From the NCBI RefSeq assembly GCF_030272615.1, contig NC_081415.1:262308925-262372924 (forward strand): a stretch of 64,000 nucleotides of DNA. Reading direction: 5' to 3'. Source of the stretch: Cryptomeria japonica. Taxonomy: Eukaryota > Streptophyta > Pinopsida > Cupressales > Cupressaceae. The position numbers were made by a program, and so were the translations under genes. Position 1 is the first letter of the stretch; every line of letters begins with the position of its first letter. Of this stretch, positions 12,501 to 27,500 are shown one piece after another. Under the pieces are notes generated by a model that was not told the DNA's origin, searched no databases, and saw only the letters and a list, made by a program, of their open reading frames with translations.

Positions 12501-15500
12501 CTTACAGACTTTATTTCATTATCAGTTTATGACAGTATAGGATAATAACCATGGGTTTACATCTTGACCCAACTCTTTACAGAATAGGTGCTTTGAAACA
12601 TACAATCTTTGAATGATCTTTCTGAAGCATCGTTTAAATAAGACATGTCCAATTCAAGAATATTACAAGTAAATCTTGTAGTGCTTTACAACGGTTTTGC
12701 CTGTCTTTCTAATACTGTGCATGTCTGTAAAGGTATGCAAGGAATGCTTTTATCTTACCTTTGAAGAAGAAATTCACAAGGTTATAATAGACAACCACCT
12801 TTTCAAGCCAGGAGAACGTGTTGCTATTGGGGCTTCTGGAGGAAAAGGTAAAGACTGAAGTTACTAGGATGAATGTTGCTACCATTCTTGCTTATTGTAA
12901 CTGGTAATGTGATGCAAGGCAGCCCATAAATGTAGTAGTATAGCAAAGTTATTTGATAACTATTCATGCTGTTATAAAGCAATTTAGTATGCATTTGAAA
13001 TCAGTGCATATTACTCTCCGTTTATGTTCATCGATGCCACACTATTAAAAAAAGCTTTCGTGGTAGAAAGACTGCGCTGCAGTTTGTGATATATGCTGGT
13101 TAATTTCAAGTCCATTCAATTGTCAATTCATAGGAATATTTATCTGTAGTTTTAACCTGAATGTTGTTTTTTAATATTTTTGTGCAGACTCGACTGTTCT
13201 AGCTCATGTCTTAACAGAACTTAATCGACGACACAATTATGGTTTAGATCTGTTCTTGCTATCAATAGATGAAGGTATCACTGGTTATAGGGATGACTCA
13301 CTGGAGACTGTGAAAAGGAATGAAATCCAGGTTAGTTTGTATGATTGTTATACATGTCTAGATTGATACTTAGAATTCAAAAGACTAGGATCAGGATCTA
13401 AATGAGGCCTCACAAACTGTTTTTAGAGCAATAACAGACTGCTCAAGGCAGCAAAATGCTTATGATGCCATCTATAATGAGATTTGAACTTTTAAGGCTC
13501 TAACTACTTTCTATTTTGATGAGTATTATTATGAGAAGGTTTTAATTGTGTATGTATGAAACTTAGGATCATATATGACTGATGCTTTATAGACTAACAT
13601 CCACTTTATCCTTAATAATAGTAGCAGGACTAAGTTTTACTTGAATGGACTAGAGAAGTTAAAGGTAGATGTTATTCTACCATGAATGAGTTTTGATGGC
13701 AGACCAAATTATTCATGGTATCAATAAGTAGAGAAGCTTTCAAAGTACACCAAAACTATTGCAAACATAATACGTTCAGGTTGCAGTAGGAGACACTGCA
13801 AAATAATGAGCATCTAAGTGGAGTTGCAACATTGAGAATTTTTTTGCACAAAATAGAAAGAAGACATTTCTAATTGAAATTGTCATGAACATTATTAGAG
13901 AACTGTTAATTTTGTATCAGACTGTAGCAAAATAATCAGAAATAATAGAACCAAAGCAATGTGCACAATAAACACCAATATACCTGGGAAAACCTCCCTC
14001 TTGGAGGTGAAAAACCCAGCAACTAATCTCAAATCTTTATTAAGCAATAGCCAAATGTATCTTTACAATGAGCTTCAACACTTGAAGCAATCAGCAAACT
14101 ATGCACAGTAATGTCTTCAACCTAGGGCAAACTGAAATGATGAACTTATCTGCAATACAAATGTTGCTGTCACAAGGATGAAGTTCGCTGATCCTAGGAT
14201 GGTGTTCACAGCCTTCAAGAATAGTTCGCTGATCTTCAAATGATGACTGCTGCCATCTGAAACTAGTTTGCAGTCACTCAGTGATGTTCGCTGTCATCTA
14301 GATAATGTTCGCTGTCTTCTAATTGTGTTTGCTGTGCTCTCAATGATGATCGCTGACTTAGGAGATAATTTGCTGCTCTCTGAAGTAATTCGCTTGATAG
14401 CAGATAGGAATGTAATCACTGAATTGTATGTCTTAACAATGATATTGACATTACATATATATGAGACTCTTGCCTTCCAATTTACCTTTGGTCGGCCTTA
14501 CAATGAAAGCAATTTAAGACAATACAAAACTTAAGGTTGGCGCCAATATGGATAGGTCAAGGTTGACCACAAGTTGATTACGCCTTATAAGGCCAGACCA
14601 CAAGTTGATTACGCCTTATAATGCCAGCAGGGCCATACACACGCTAAGTGTGCTAGGTCGGCCCTAGAAAGGGCTCCAACCTAGCTACATACAACAACAC
14701 TCCCTCTTAGCTAGGGAGGAGACCTTCACAAGATCTGAGATACATGGCTGCTCCCATGAAAAAATGCATATGAATACAACCACCATGGTTAATCCCATGG
14801 ATAGTATGTTCACCATAGCTACTCCCAGAGGGTGAACAAGCATATCATGGAATTTCTTTCATGATACCCACCATACGTACTCGCAGAGGGTGGGCTCACC
14901 ATGCCTACTCGTAGAGGGTGGAAGAGGGCTTTCACCTCAACCTTCTCCCAGAGAAGGGTGCATTACCACCATGCCTACTCACAGAGGGTGGCTCCACCAT
15001 GCCTACTCGTAGAGGGTGGAACGAGGACTCTAACCTCAAACTTCTTCCAGAGAAGAATGCATCTCCACCATGCCTACTCGTAGAGGGTGGAAGATACATC
15101 TCAATGTATCACTGATGCCGAGACTCCCTCTCAACAAGGGCTTCATTCTCCACGATTCCAAGCTTGTCTTGAAAATGCACAAACTTCACTTTGGCAAGGG
15201 GCTTGGTGAGAATGTTGGCCGTCTGCTCCTCAGTGCAGATGTATCTCAGCTGGACAACATTCCTTTGTACCATATCCCTGATGTAGTGGTACTGAATCTC
15301 AATATGTTTTGATCTGTCATGGAATACTGTATTAATCGAAAGCTTCACACAACTTTGGTTATCACAATGAATGATAGTAGGCTCGAACGATTGACCGAAC
15401 AATCCTGCAAGGAGCTTTTGAAGCCACATTGCTTTGCGAGATGCCACACATGCTGCAATGTATTATGCTTGTGCAGTACCCAATGCCATTGAAGACTGTT

Positions 15501-18500
15501 TCCTGCTACACCAAGAAATCATGGTGGATCTCAAGCTGAAGCAAACTCCAGAAGTGCTCTTACGATCAGTGACACTTCCTACCCAATCAGAATCTGAATA
15601 ACCTTCCAAATTCAGAACAATGTTGGAGTATTTCAGTCCATAGCCAACTGTGCCACGCAAGTACCTCAAGATGTGCTTGGCTGCAACTAGATGTATCTGT
15701 CTTGGTTCACACATGAACTGGCTAAGTGCACTCACTGCATAGCAAATACCTGGTCTAGTGTTAACTAGATACATCAAGGATCCAATCAACTGCCTGTACA
15801 TGGTAGGATCCACAAGATCTGAACTAGCTGCAGCTTCCCTCAATTTCTTCAAGTTAGTTTCCATCGGAGTAGGCATGGACTTGCAGTCTAACATTCCAAA
15901 CCTCTTCAAGATATCAATGGTGTATTTGCCTTGACTTAGGATGATCTCATTAGGCCTCTGCCAAACTTCTAACCCTAGAAAGAAGTGCATGAGTCCTAAG
16001 TCTTTCATCTCAAATTTTGAAGTCAACTCCTCCTTGCACCTGTGAATGAGATGATCTTCCCCTGTAACAAATAAGTCATCAACTTATAATACCAGGATCA
16101 ACATTTCACTATTAAATACCTTGAAGTAGAGGTTTGGATTAGCATCATTCTTGCAGAAGCCCAAGCCTGTCAAGTATCTATCAATCCTCTCATAACATGC
16201 ACGAGGCGCCTGCTTAAGGCCATATAATGCTTTCTTTAGCTTGCATACATGAGACTCCTTCCCATGGATCACAAAATCCTCAGGTTGCTCAATGTAGACC
16301 TCTTCCTCAATCACACCATTGAGAAAGGCTGTCTTCACATCCATCTGGTGTAGCTTCCATCCTTTAGTTGTTGCAATCGCAATAATGGTCCTGATGGAAG
16401 TGTATCAAGCAACTGGAGTGAATGTTTCTTCATAATCTATCCCTTCTTTCTGAGAGAAACCACGAGCCACAAATCTAGTCTTGTATTTCTCAATGTTACC
16501 ATCAGCTGCATGCTTGATCTTGAATAACTACTTGGAAGATACAACTGACTTGCCCTTAGGTCTCGACACAATATCCCAAACATCGTTCTTAAGGATGGAT
16601 TGATATTCTTCGTCCATGGCATCTTTCCATACTTTCTGATTTGCGGCTTTCTCAACATAGGTAGGCTCAGTCTCAATGAGATTAACTTCTATCAGGCTCA
16701 CCATTTCCTTGAAACCAACAAATTATGCCCTTAATTCTAGTGTGAGTAGGGTTTTGAGTAGTCAGCTTGTGGCCACTTGAACTCTTAATTAAGTTATATG
16801 ATCATTGTTATATTCTTATTTAGATAATCAGGTTGTCCTAGGCTATGTCATGAGGTTCAAGTTTCAATTCGTGTTTGGCAACTATAAAATTCAGATGAAG
16901 TTTGGCAAGGGTAAAATAAAAAAAAAAAAGTGATTATATTAGACATATAATTTATTTAAAAAAAAAAAGAGTAATATATCCACAAAATTATCAAAATAGT
17001 CTAATATAAATATTCAAATTTGTTAATATATATAGTAAATTAAAACTATTAAAAATAAAATATTATATTAAATGAAAATCTAAATAAATTACAATAAATT
17101 CAAAATATTAGTAAGTTTAAAATTTTAACTCAAATATTTAAATTTGTTAATGTTAAAATAAAACAATACTCTATTTGTTTAATTCAATTTAAATTTGTTG
17201 GCCCATTAATGGGCCTTCCCGGGTTGATTTGGAAAAGGAGAAGGAGAATGGTGAAAAGTTGGAAAAATTAAATGGGAAAGACTTGAGGAAGGTTGGATAA
17301 AAGTGAATTTTGATGGGGTGTTGAAGGGCAATTCAGGACCATCAGGTGCTGGATTCATTGCTCAAGATTGGCGAGGAGATATTTAGGCCATTGGGGCTAG
17401 GAGATTACTGGATGGCACAAACAACAAAGCAGAGGCGCAGGTTGCATTGTGGGGTGTAAGAATGGTGCAACAGTTCTCGATTCCTTGTTTGCATTTAGAA
17501 GGAGATTCACAAATAATAGTTAATTCTATCAAGGAAGCAATAATCGTTTGGGGTATTAATCGGCAAAACAAAAGTATAAGATTTTTTCAAAAAATTGGGA
17601 AAAAATCGAGAAAAATATGGATTTACAAAAAAATGTAAAAAATTGCAGAAAAACTATCGAAAACTACTTTTTTTATATATTTTAGGGCATTTCCATAGCA
17701 TAGAGATATTGTAGGCAAATAAAATAGACACTTGAACACATGAATTGCAGGAAATTATGTTCTAATTGAGATTAAGTTTTTTTCACATGTTGGGTTCTCT
17801 AAATCAGAAACTATGTTCTAATCAGCATTATGTCAGATGTGAGATGTTTTAATCAGAAATTATGTTTAATCAGAAATTTGTGTCAGGTGATAGATTACCT
17901 ACATTACCTGTTTTTGTATTTTTTTTTAAATCTGAAAATTACTCCACAAGAGAGGTTTTATATTCACTATGACTGCACAAGAGAGGTTTTATGTGAGGCC
18001 ATTGAAGGAGGAAGGGATTGTTGAAACTCCAGGTTATTGTCAAAATCCCGAACAAACTGGCAATTTTTCTCAAATTATGCTTCATAGGCATTTTGTCAAA
18101 CATTTTGTATGCAACCTCTTATGTTGAATTTTCTAACCATAATTGTTCTTCAAATATTCTTAATGGTTTGGGAATGTACTTGCATTACAAAGTCATCTTA
18201 ATGATTCGTAACATTTAATTCATAATCCCAAACAATGACCATTCAACATATACATACATAACAATATTAGTTTCATACATACATAATACATACATAACAA
18301 ACATACTGAAAATAAAACATACATGTGCAATAATGGCAAACTTCTTAAAACATATACATACATAACAATGGCAAACTCATATTAGTTTCTTAATTTATAC
18401 ATAAAGAGGTTTAATATTAAAACTAAAACATATATTAAAACATATATCAAAACATATATCAATTTTAATCTTAATTTATACCTAATCTTAATATATCATT

Positions 18501-21500
18501 TACCATATATTAAGGTAGCATTTACCATAGCAATCAAACTGAAACATATATTAAAATTCTATGTTTAAACATATATTAATTTATACCTCATCTTAAAACA
18601 TTTATTAAAACATATATGTTTTAATCTTAATTTATACCTAATCTTAAAACATATATCAATAATCTTAATTTTATTAAAACTAAAACATATATTAAAACAT
18701 ACATTAACAATTGCAAACATATTAGAGAGGTTTTAATATTAGGTTTCCCGCAAGTCTCCATTCTTAAAAAACCACTCTTGTGCAGTCTCATATTAGCTTT
18801 AATATGAGTTTTCCGCAAACATATACATACATAACAATGGCAAACATACAAAAAATTCATACATGTAGCAATTGTTTCCCGCAAGTCTCCATGGTCAAGG
18901 AATTTACAGTTTAGAATCTTTGGAACTAGTATAGGAAGAATTGTAAATACTAAATAGAAATACCTCAAAATTTGAAGTCGCTGGTAATGCCCTGTCGTGC
19001 GACCAAAAAAAACCTAAGTCATCGAATTGACTTCATATCCGGAGCCTCATTGCCTAATAAAGCAGCCTACAAAATGACACCGGAGCAGAATAAGGAAGTG
19101 GCTAAACAAATCCAAGAACTATTGGACAATGGTCTGATAAGAAAGAGCATCAACCCATGTGCAGTTCCCGCTGTTTTGGCACCAAAGAAGGGAGGTACTT
19201 GGAGACTTTGCACTGATTCAAGAGCCATTAACCGGATTACAATCAGGTATAGGTTTCCTATTCCAAAGATTGAAGATTTGATGGATTGTTTAAGGGGTGC
19301 TAAGTATTTTACCAAGATAGACCTCAAGAGTGGATACCACCAAATCAGAATCAAGGAGGGAGATGAATGGAAGACAACATTCAAGACCATAGAAGGACTT
19401 TATGAATGGCTTGTTATGCCATTTGGACTCACAAATGCACCTAGCACATTCATGAGACTCATGAATGAAGTACTCAAGGATTACATTGGTAAATTTGTTG
19501 TTTATTTAGATGACATCTTGATTTTTATTAAGTTTAAAGAAGAACATCTTAAGCATATAGAGATTGTATTGAAGAAATTATGTGATGAGCAACTAACTAT
19601 TAATTTGGATAAATGTGAGTTCATGAAACATGAGTTGGTATATCTTGGGTTTGTCATCTCAAGTGGTGATTTGAAGATGGATACCTCAAAGGTGGACGCC
19701 ATAATTAGTTGGCCTACACCTAAAACAGCAAGTGAAGTGAGGAGTTTTCATGGCTTGACACAATTTTACAGGAAGTTCATCAGGGGGTTCAGTGAGATAT
19801 GTGCACCTATGCTTGATACAATCAAAGGAGGTGTAAAGACTAAATTTCAATGGACAAAAGAGGCACAAAAAGGATTTGATCTCTTGAAGACAAAGGTGGC
19901 TACTCAACCTGTCCTTGTTCTTCCAATCTTTGACAAACTCTTCACCATAGAATGTGATGCAAGCAACATAGCGGTTGGAGCAGTCCTCAGTCAAGACAAC
20001 AGACCGGTTGCATTTTTCAGTGAAAAGCTCAATGAAGCCAAGAAAAGTTATTCTTCCTATGATTTGGAGTTATATGCACTTGTTCAATTACTTAGGAAAT
20101 GGAGGCATTATCTACTACCTAAAGAATTTGTGGTTTACACTGATAAGCAAGCTCTTAGTTTTCTCAACTCCCAAGAAAAGTTGAATCATAGGCATATCAA
20201 ATGGGTAGAGTATTTGCAGTCCTATACTTTTACCATTAAACATAAGAAAGGTCAATGCAATAAGGTTGCTGATGCATTAAGTAGAAGGTTTCTAACAGTT
20301 CAAGAAGTGCAACTCAAGAGCATTGGAGTGGATAGTTTCAAAGGGCTATACCAAGATGACGAAGATTTTGCTGCCATCTACAAGGTTTGTCAAGAGTTTA
20401 GGAATCACTTTCATGGTGAATATGCAGATTTTACTTTGCAAGATGGTCTTTTATTTAAAGGAGGACAACTTTGTGTGCCAAGAGGGTCCATGAGAGAAAA
20501 TTTGATGCAAAAGAGCACAATGGTTGTTTAAGTGGACATTTTGGGTTGAATAAGACTTAAAGATTCTACTATTGGCCAAAGATGCAAAGGGATATCAAAA
20601 AATATGTTGAGCAATGTGTTGTTTGTCAAAGAGCAAAAGGAACCTCTTCTAATGCTGGACTCTATTGGCCTTTACCTATACCAAACCGGCCATGGGAGTG
20701 TGTAAGTATGGATTTTTTTGTTGGTTTACCCAAGACCAAATCTGGATTTGATAGCATCTATGTTGTGGTAGATAGATTTAGTAAAATGGCCCATTTCATT
20801 CCATGTAAGGTGACTCATGATGCTAGTCATATTGCTCATTTGTTTTTCAAGGAAGTCATTAGGATTCATGGCTTATCAATCAATATAGTGTCAGATAGAG
20901 ATACCAAATTCATTGGTCATTTTTGGAAAACTTTATTACAGAGATTGGGTACTAACTTGTCTTTTAGCTCAGCCTACCATCCCCAAACAGATGGCCAAAC
21001 AGAGGTGGTAAATAGGACACTTGGGAATCTTCTCAGGTGTTTGACAAAGAAGTATGGACAAGCTTGGGATCAGATCATCCATCAAGCAAAATTTGTTTAC
21101 AATGACAGTGTGAATAGATCAACCGGTAAGAGTCCTTTTGAAGTAGTTTATGGCCTTCATCCAAGAGGTGTGTTGGAGCTTAGAGATAGTGGGAATATGG
21201 AACAAAAGAGTGGACATGCTGTTGACATGGGTTAGTCCATGAAGGAGATCCATGAGCAGGTAAGGTTGGCTTTACTAGACAACTCTCAAAGAATCAAGGA
21301 CAAAGTGGATGAAAAGAGGAAGGATGTTCAATTTGCTGTTGGTGACTTGGTAATGGTTCATTTGAGCAAAGCATGGCTTTAGAAAGGTGTCCCTAGCAAA
21401 CTTCAAATGAGGAGGATTGGACCTTGTAGGGTCTTGGCTAAGTATGGGCCAAATGCCTACAAAATTGATCTACCTGGGGACATAGCTTTGTCTCCTATTT

Positions 21501-24500
21501 TTTAATGTTGCAGACTTGGTGCAGTACAAAGGCACACTTCTAGAGGAATGCAATAGAGTCCCTGAGGTCTCTCAATCACTTTCAGACTTGCCTTTACCAC
21601 CTACACCTAGGTTTCAAGCCGAGAAGGTGTTGGATTCAAGAATCCTCAACAAGACTAGACATACCGCCTATATGGAGCATTTGGTTAAGTGGCAACATCT
21701 TCCAGAATCTGAGGCCACTTGGGTACCTGAAGCAGACTTCCCAAAGCTTGGAATTGCCCTCTCTTTGTTGCCTAAAAGAGTCACTTGACTTCTTTCTCAT
21801 TGGGGGAGTATGGTGCAGGAGCACCTAGATTTCTTCATAAAGTTTCACAATTTTGGAATGGATGATTCTCAATAGGATCATTGAATGAATAATGGACCGT
21901 TGATAGGTCCACAAGTGTGTTTTGGAGTTATTTGAAGTATGTTTGTCCCTAGTGTTTGCTTGTTTTCTCAGTTTTGGCCAATGTGCCCTTGTAAGCCAAA
22001 AATGACATCATTTTGCAAAATAGTGTAAAACTCTTTGTAAGGCCTCATTAGGCATTTGGACATGTTAGTTTGATGTTAGGGAACCATCCTAGGGGGTTTA
22101 GAGTGAGTAAAAATGCATAAGTTGCAAAAATGCAAAATGGAGCAAAAGTTGTTGTTGTTGCTTGACAATTTTTTACAACTTTTGGAGCAACTTTTCAAAA
22201 ATGATCAAATCGGTGGTTGGTTATGATCAAGGAGGCTTATATAATGCTTTTGAAATCAATGTAAACGGGTTGGAAGATCCAAGAGCAAATTTTTGAATAA
22301 CACTTGAAGGCAATTTTCTGATTTTTGCATAAAACTTGTAATTTTTGTTATAGCAGTCCAGTACCAGATGGATTGATCTTGGTACTGTCCTTTCATGGTG
22401 GTTTAGCATACATTGTTGTGGTGCCTAGGAAGTGATTATATTCTTTCATAGTGCAAGCTTAGTGTTTTGTTTGCAAATTTTCTTCAACTGCACTGCTCTC
22501 GGTCTGAGCAAGGGATTAAGACCCTAGCAATGGCTCCAACTTGAAATCCCATTGTGTTTTCTCAATGGCCCTTGGGATTCAAGTCATGGAGCCTGTGTAC
22601 AGTGTTATTATCCATTTTGATGCCTTGGAGGTTGCCTTGAAACAATTTGCTATCAAGCCCTAGGGGAGCTCTGTCATAGCTCGGCTAGGGAACTTGACTG
22701 TTGTGTGCACTTTTACTTGCAGGGAAGATCAAATGTGGTTGTGTCAAGTGTTTGGCATGGAAGAAGAAAGCCTAATGGAGTCTTAGTAGAAGCAAGGAGG
22801 TGTGACAGGGTGTGGAAATCAACAAACCTTATTGGAGAAGGCTCTTAAACCCTTAAACCCTCAAAAAGAGCCATTTTTGGGGTCCGTACTTGTACGGACG
22901 TATCAGACAACCTCACCTCCTGAATCTCAAAGAATGCCCAAAACGGTATCTGGATCTCTAAAGCTTTTAGTGGGTCTTTTGGAAGTTTTCTGAGTAATTG
23001 AGCAAAAACCATGAAGGTAGGGCTAAAGGGGGCTCTTAGGGCTACTAGGCTTAGAAAATAGGAGTTATGAAAGCGATGGAGAAATGGAGTGAAACAAGTC
23101 TCAAAAACACACGATGGGAGTTGCTACATCATCTCAGCATCCTCCTAGTCTGCTGCAAGTGAAGGTGAAAGGTTTTGACAACTTGATGGGTGGATTTACC
23201 ATAGTGAATCCTAGCCATGATTTTGAGTAGTGTGAGCAAACAAGTTGATAGAGAGCTTCCCAAAAGAGTTTAACTATTGGGGTTGATGTTAGAGAAGAGC
23301 AGGGTGTAAACAAGTATGGTAGCCCACTATGACACCCCTTTCTAACCTACAAACTAAAATTGCAACTCTTGTTGGCATAAGTACAAAGTATGGTAACATG
23401 GTGACATTGTATGTTGTCATTGATGTCAATATACTCAAGAGTGAACCGGTAATATGCTGAGAAGTGAATCGGTATATTGAAGTTAAGCAATTGGCAAAGA
23501 GAAGCGGTATGGTGTTGAGAAGCGGTATGGTAATATGTTGAGAAGTGAACCGGTATGATGTCGTAAACCGGTATATGTGCAAAAGGTGAACCGGTACATG
23601 GAATGTGGCATGACTACCGGTTGGTAGTCTTAGCTTCAGGGTTTCCGGTTGAAGTGTTCCAAGCTTGTGTGATTCAACCGATGACATCGTGTGATGAGTT
23701 AGCATTGTAATGATGAACAGATTGTGTTGCCACGTCAGCCTCGTGCGTGTGAAGGATATTGCATGAAGGAGATTGATCCTATCTGCCTCGGGAATGTGCG
23801 AAGTCTCCTACAACGGTGGAGAATGCGTGATGGGTTATCGCCTCCATGAAGCGGTGAAGAACGAACGATGGATAACGTCTTGAGATCTGTTCAAGACTGT
23901 TGTATTCAATGCAAAGTGTTCAATGGTTAGGATTGAACCGGTCAATTGCTCAACCTAAATGTTTAAGGGTTTAGGGTTTATGCTGCCGACCTATCTGGGT
24001 TCTATAAGGTCGATGTTGTGTTTCATGTTGAAGTTGTTGGCAAATGTTGTGTGAGTATCTAAGTGCAGAGATACGTGATTCTTGCCAAACCAGTTGAGAG
24101 GATCGATACCTGCATAGTGTGTGTGCAGAAGGAAGGAGCTAAAGCGGATCTGCATTGGCATTGAGTGCTATTACCAGATCATTGTAATACCTGTTGATCT
24201 CTAACCACTTCAACAGTTGGAAAATCCCTTAACAGGGTAGCTTTAACCAGCTTGCTGTAAATCCTTTAACAGGGTGACTCAAAGCCATTGAGTTCATAAA
24301 ATCCTCTTACAAGGTAACCTTTAATAGGGTTTAACCCTTAACCGGGTATTCTAGCCATCCCTTAACTGGGTGATCCCTAACAGGATCGGTTCCTAACAGA
24401 ACCTGTTGTAACAGTCTCTAACTGGATTAAGCTCTTAACAGAGCGGACTTCTAAAGAGTTCAAAACAGCTTGTGGGTATTCATCCCCACCGTGGTTTTTC

Positions 24501-27500
24501 CCAGTTGGGTTTCCATGTGAAAAATATGTGTGTCATGTGTGATGCCTCTTTCATGTGATGCTTTGTTATTTTCTGTCAAGCAGTGAATCATGTTATGCTA
24601 GCAAGTTATTATATTTCTGATGGTAGATTACCTGTTCATGCATAAGGATAAAGTGGAAATGAGGGTGTAGGTTGTGTGGAAAGCTAAGTGTTGCTGGTTT
24701 ACGTCTTTCAGAGTCTCATTGTGTTTAACCGGTGGTAGTCTGGTTTAGACCGGTGTTAGTGTTTGCTAGTCAAGTGGACTGTTTGCTGTCAAACCGGTTC
24801 AGGAAAAGACTATTGTGTTTGTACTGATTCACCCCCCCCTCTCAGTACCGGTTTGGTACTCACCGTTCATCGAGTTATCAACTCTTTTGTGCGATCCTCC
24901 CTATCAGAAAGCCAGCTGTGTTTATGAGTCCACTTTCAATCATTTTCTTGGCTGTTGCTGTAGGTTCGTTGATGAATGATGGATGGCGAAACTTCTTGGT
25001 GTCGAATTTGCCAAGATGAGTATCTCCAATTTTGCTCCAATTCGATGTAATCCTACTCTCGAATGCACTCCCCTTCATATCTTCCTTGATGAGCGCTTGA
25101 CGGGAGAGAGTCTTGTTTGGTTTGGGAGCCGCCATTTTTCACCTATGAGAGATGTTTAATTTAGAATAATGGTGAAATGAAAAATTTAATCAATCGTCTT
25201 AATGAATATGATTTTAATTTCTGAAAAGATTGATTTTGTAGATAATGTAGATCTGATTCAATGAAATTCAATCAAAATTTAACTATAGTCAGACCTGAGA
25301 TGACTCCTCTATCAAGCAAAATGTTATACTTCACCTCAGATTTTACTGATTTCACCTTGTTTGAAGACTAAATAATGATAAACAGGTCTGCAAGAGCTGA
25401 CTAAATATGAATAAATTTGCCCTTCAATGGATATACTTGCTGATCTTTATGAAAAATTTAATCAATTGTCTTAATGAATATGATTTTAATTTCTGAAAAG
25501 ATTGATTTTGTAGATAATGTAGATCTGATTCAATGAAATTCAATCAAAATTTAACTATAGTCAGACCTGAGATGACTCCTCTATCAAGCAAAATGTTATA
25601 CTTCACCTCAGATTTTACTGATTTCACCTTGTTTGAAGACTAAATAATGATAAACAGGTCTGCAAGAGCTGACTAAATATGAATAAATTTGCCCTTCAAT
25701 GGATATACTTGCTGATCTTTATGAAAAATTTAATCAATTGTCTTAATGAATATGATTTTAATTTCTGAAAAGATTGATTTTGTAGATAATGTAGATCTGA
25801 TTCAATGAAATTCAATCAAAATTTAACTATAGTCAGACCTGAGATGACTCCTCTATCAAGCAAAATGTTATACTTCACCTCAGATTTTACTGATTTCACC
25901 TTGTTTGAAGACTAAATAATGATAAACAGGTCTGCAAGAGCTGACTAAATATGAATAAATTTGCCCTTCAATGGATATACTTGCTGATCTTTATGAAAAA
26001 TTTAATCAATTGTCTTAATGAATATGATTTTAATTTCTGAAAAGATTGATTTTGTAGATAATGTAGATCTGATTCAATGAAATTCAATCAAAATTTAACT
26101 ATAGTCAGACCTGAGATGACTCCTCTATCAAGCAAAATGTTATACTTCACCTCAGATTTTACTGATTTCACCTTGTTTGAAGACTAAATAATGATAAACA
26201 GGTCTGCAAGAGCTGACTAAATATGAATAAATTTGCCCTTCAATGGATATACTTGCTGATCTTTGTGTGAATTCGCCTTATTGAAAATTCGCCTTCTTGC
26301 TAAATTCACCAATCTGCACTTATGAAATTCGCTGACTGCTGATGAAATTTGCTCAAGAGAGGAGAAACAATTTGTTTGATTTGATGTTGAAATGATTGTT
26401 TCAATCCTTCCTTTATAGGCACCCAAGGTGAATGGATGTGTCTTTTACCCTAAGGCCGACTTGCCATGAAATAAAAATTAAATTAAAACTTACCTTGGCT
26501 GACTCATCTTTAGATCAATTTTGAATTTATTTTGGGCCCTCAAATTAATTGATTTTTGAAAATATGAACTTCGCTCCAATTTGTTAATTCATGAAGTTCG
26601 CTTGAAGTTTTAAACTCACGAGGCTCATCTTGTATAGACTTCGCTCCTCCTTCTTGATTCATGAACTTCGCTCCAATCCTTCAACTCCTGAAGTATGAAC
26701 TTTGCTTAACTTTGCTTCACTTCTTCAATTCATGAAGTATGTTTTTCGCTTGAAACGCTTAAGTCATGAAGATGTTGAATCTTGCTCTTATCCATCAACT
26801 TATGAAGTTCAAGTTCATTCTCCTATATCAATTTGTGGAGGTCGCTTGAGAAGTGCAACTCATGAAGTAATGATTTCGCTCCAAAACCTTTGAATCTGAA
26901 GTTCGCTCTACTCCTACAAGTCATGAAGATGTAAAATCGCTTCAAATCGGTAGTTCATGAAGTAAAAACGTCGCTCCTGTTGTTGGAATCATGAAGTTCA
27001 TTTGGCATTGTGTCTACTCAAGGCGATCATCCTTCTTCTCTTACTCAACTTTGCTCATGCTTGTGCTTGTTTATTGATGAAATTTGCTTCAAGAAGTAAA
27101 ATCATGAAGTTTGCTCCTAGATGACAACTCCCAAAGTTCAAGTTTGCTCCTCTTGATGAGATCATGGAGTTCGCTCCAATCTTGCAACTATCGAAGTTAT
27201 CAACTTCGCTCCAAAACACCAATTCATGAAGTTTTCAACTTCGCTCATCTCTTGCAACTCCCAAAGTTATCAACTTCGCTCCAAAGTAATGATTCATGAA
27301 GTTGTCAACTTCTAATTCATTTCACCTATTTATACCCAACTACACTCTTAAAAATGGCTCCACTTTATAAGATCATGAACTTCGCTCCTCAACCCAAACT
27401 CATGAAGTAGCAAACTTCGCTCCAAAACTTAAAGTCATGAAGTAGCAAACTTTGCTCCTCTTGGTCAAGTCATGAAGTTTGTATTTCGCTCCATTCTAGC

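Larger units (their letters stand above)
13904..16725 (-). mobile_element. 5'-truncated Copia retrotransposon with its 3' LTR
   Basis: Read on the minus strand: coding remnants from about 16725 to 15109, a hairpin-rich non-coding stretch (15105-14720), a polypurine tract with core CTAAGAGGGAG (14700-14719), and an LTR of about 796 bp at 13904-14699 starting TGTTG and ending AACA. The 5' half (gag, protease, most of integrase, 5' LTR) is missing, so no target duplication can be tested. Confidence 0.85.
18972..21788 (+). mobile_element. 5'-truncated Gypsy chromovirus, internal region
   Basis: Order on the + strand: reverse transcriptase, RNase H, integrase with zinc finger, chromodomain. This order and the terminal chromodomain mark a Ty3/Gypsy chromovirus. 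Gag, protease and the 5' LTR are missing. A purine-rich GGGGGAGTA follows the stop at about 21800, so a 3' LTR probably begins near 21811 (TGGTGCAGG). Its far end could not be fixed. Confidence 0.9.

Noticed and set aside
18972-21788. Host gene encoding polymerase or chromodomain proteins
   Set aside because: Domain order RT-RNase H-integrase-chromodomain with frameshifts and stops is a decayed chromovirus.
25179-26266. Centromeric or knob satellite
   Set aside because: Only four copies, inside a gene intron and next to a retroelement-like ORF; there is no evidence of a long array.
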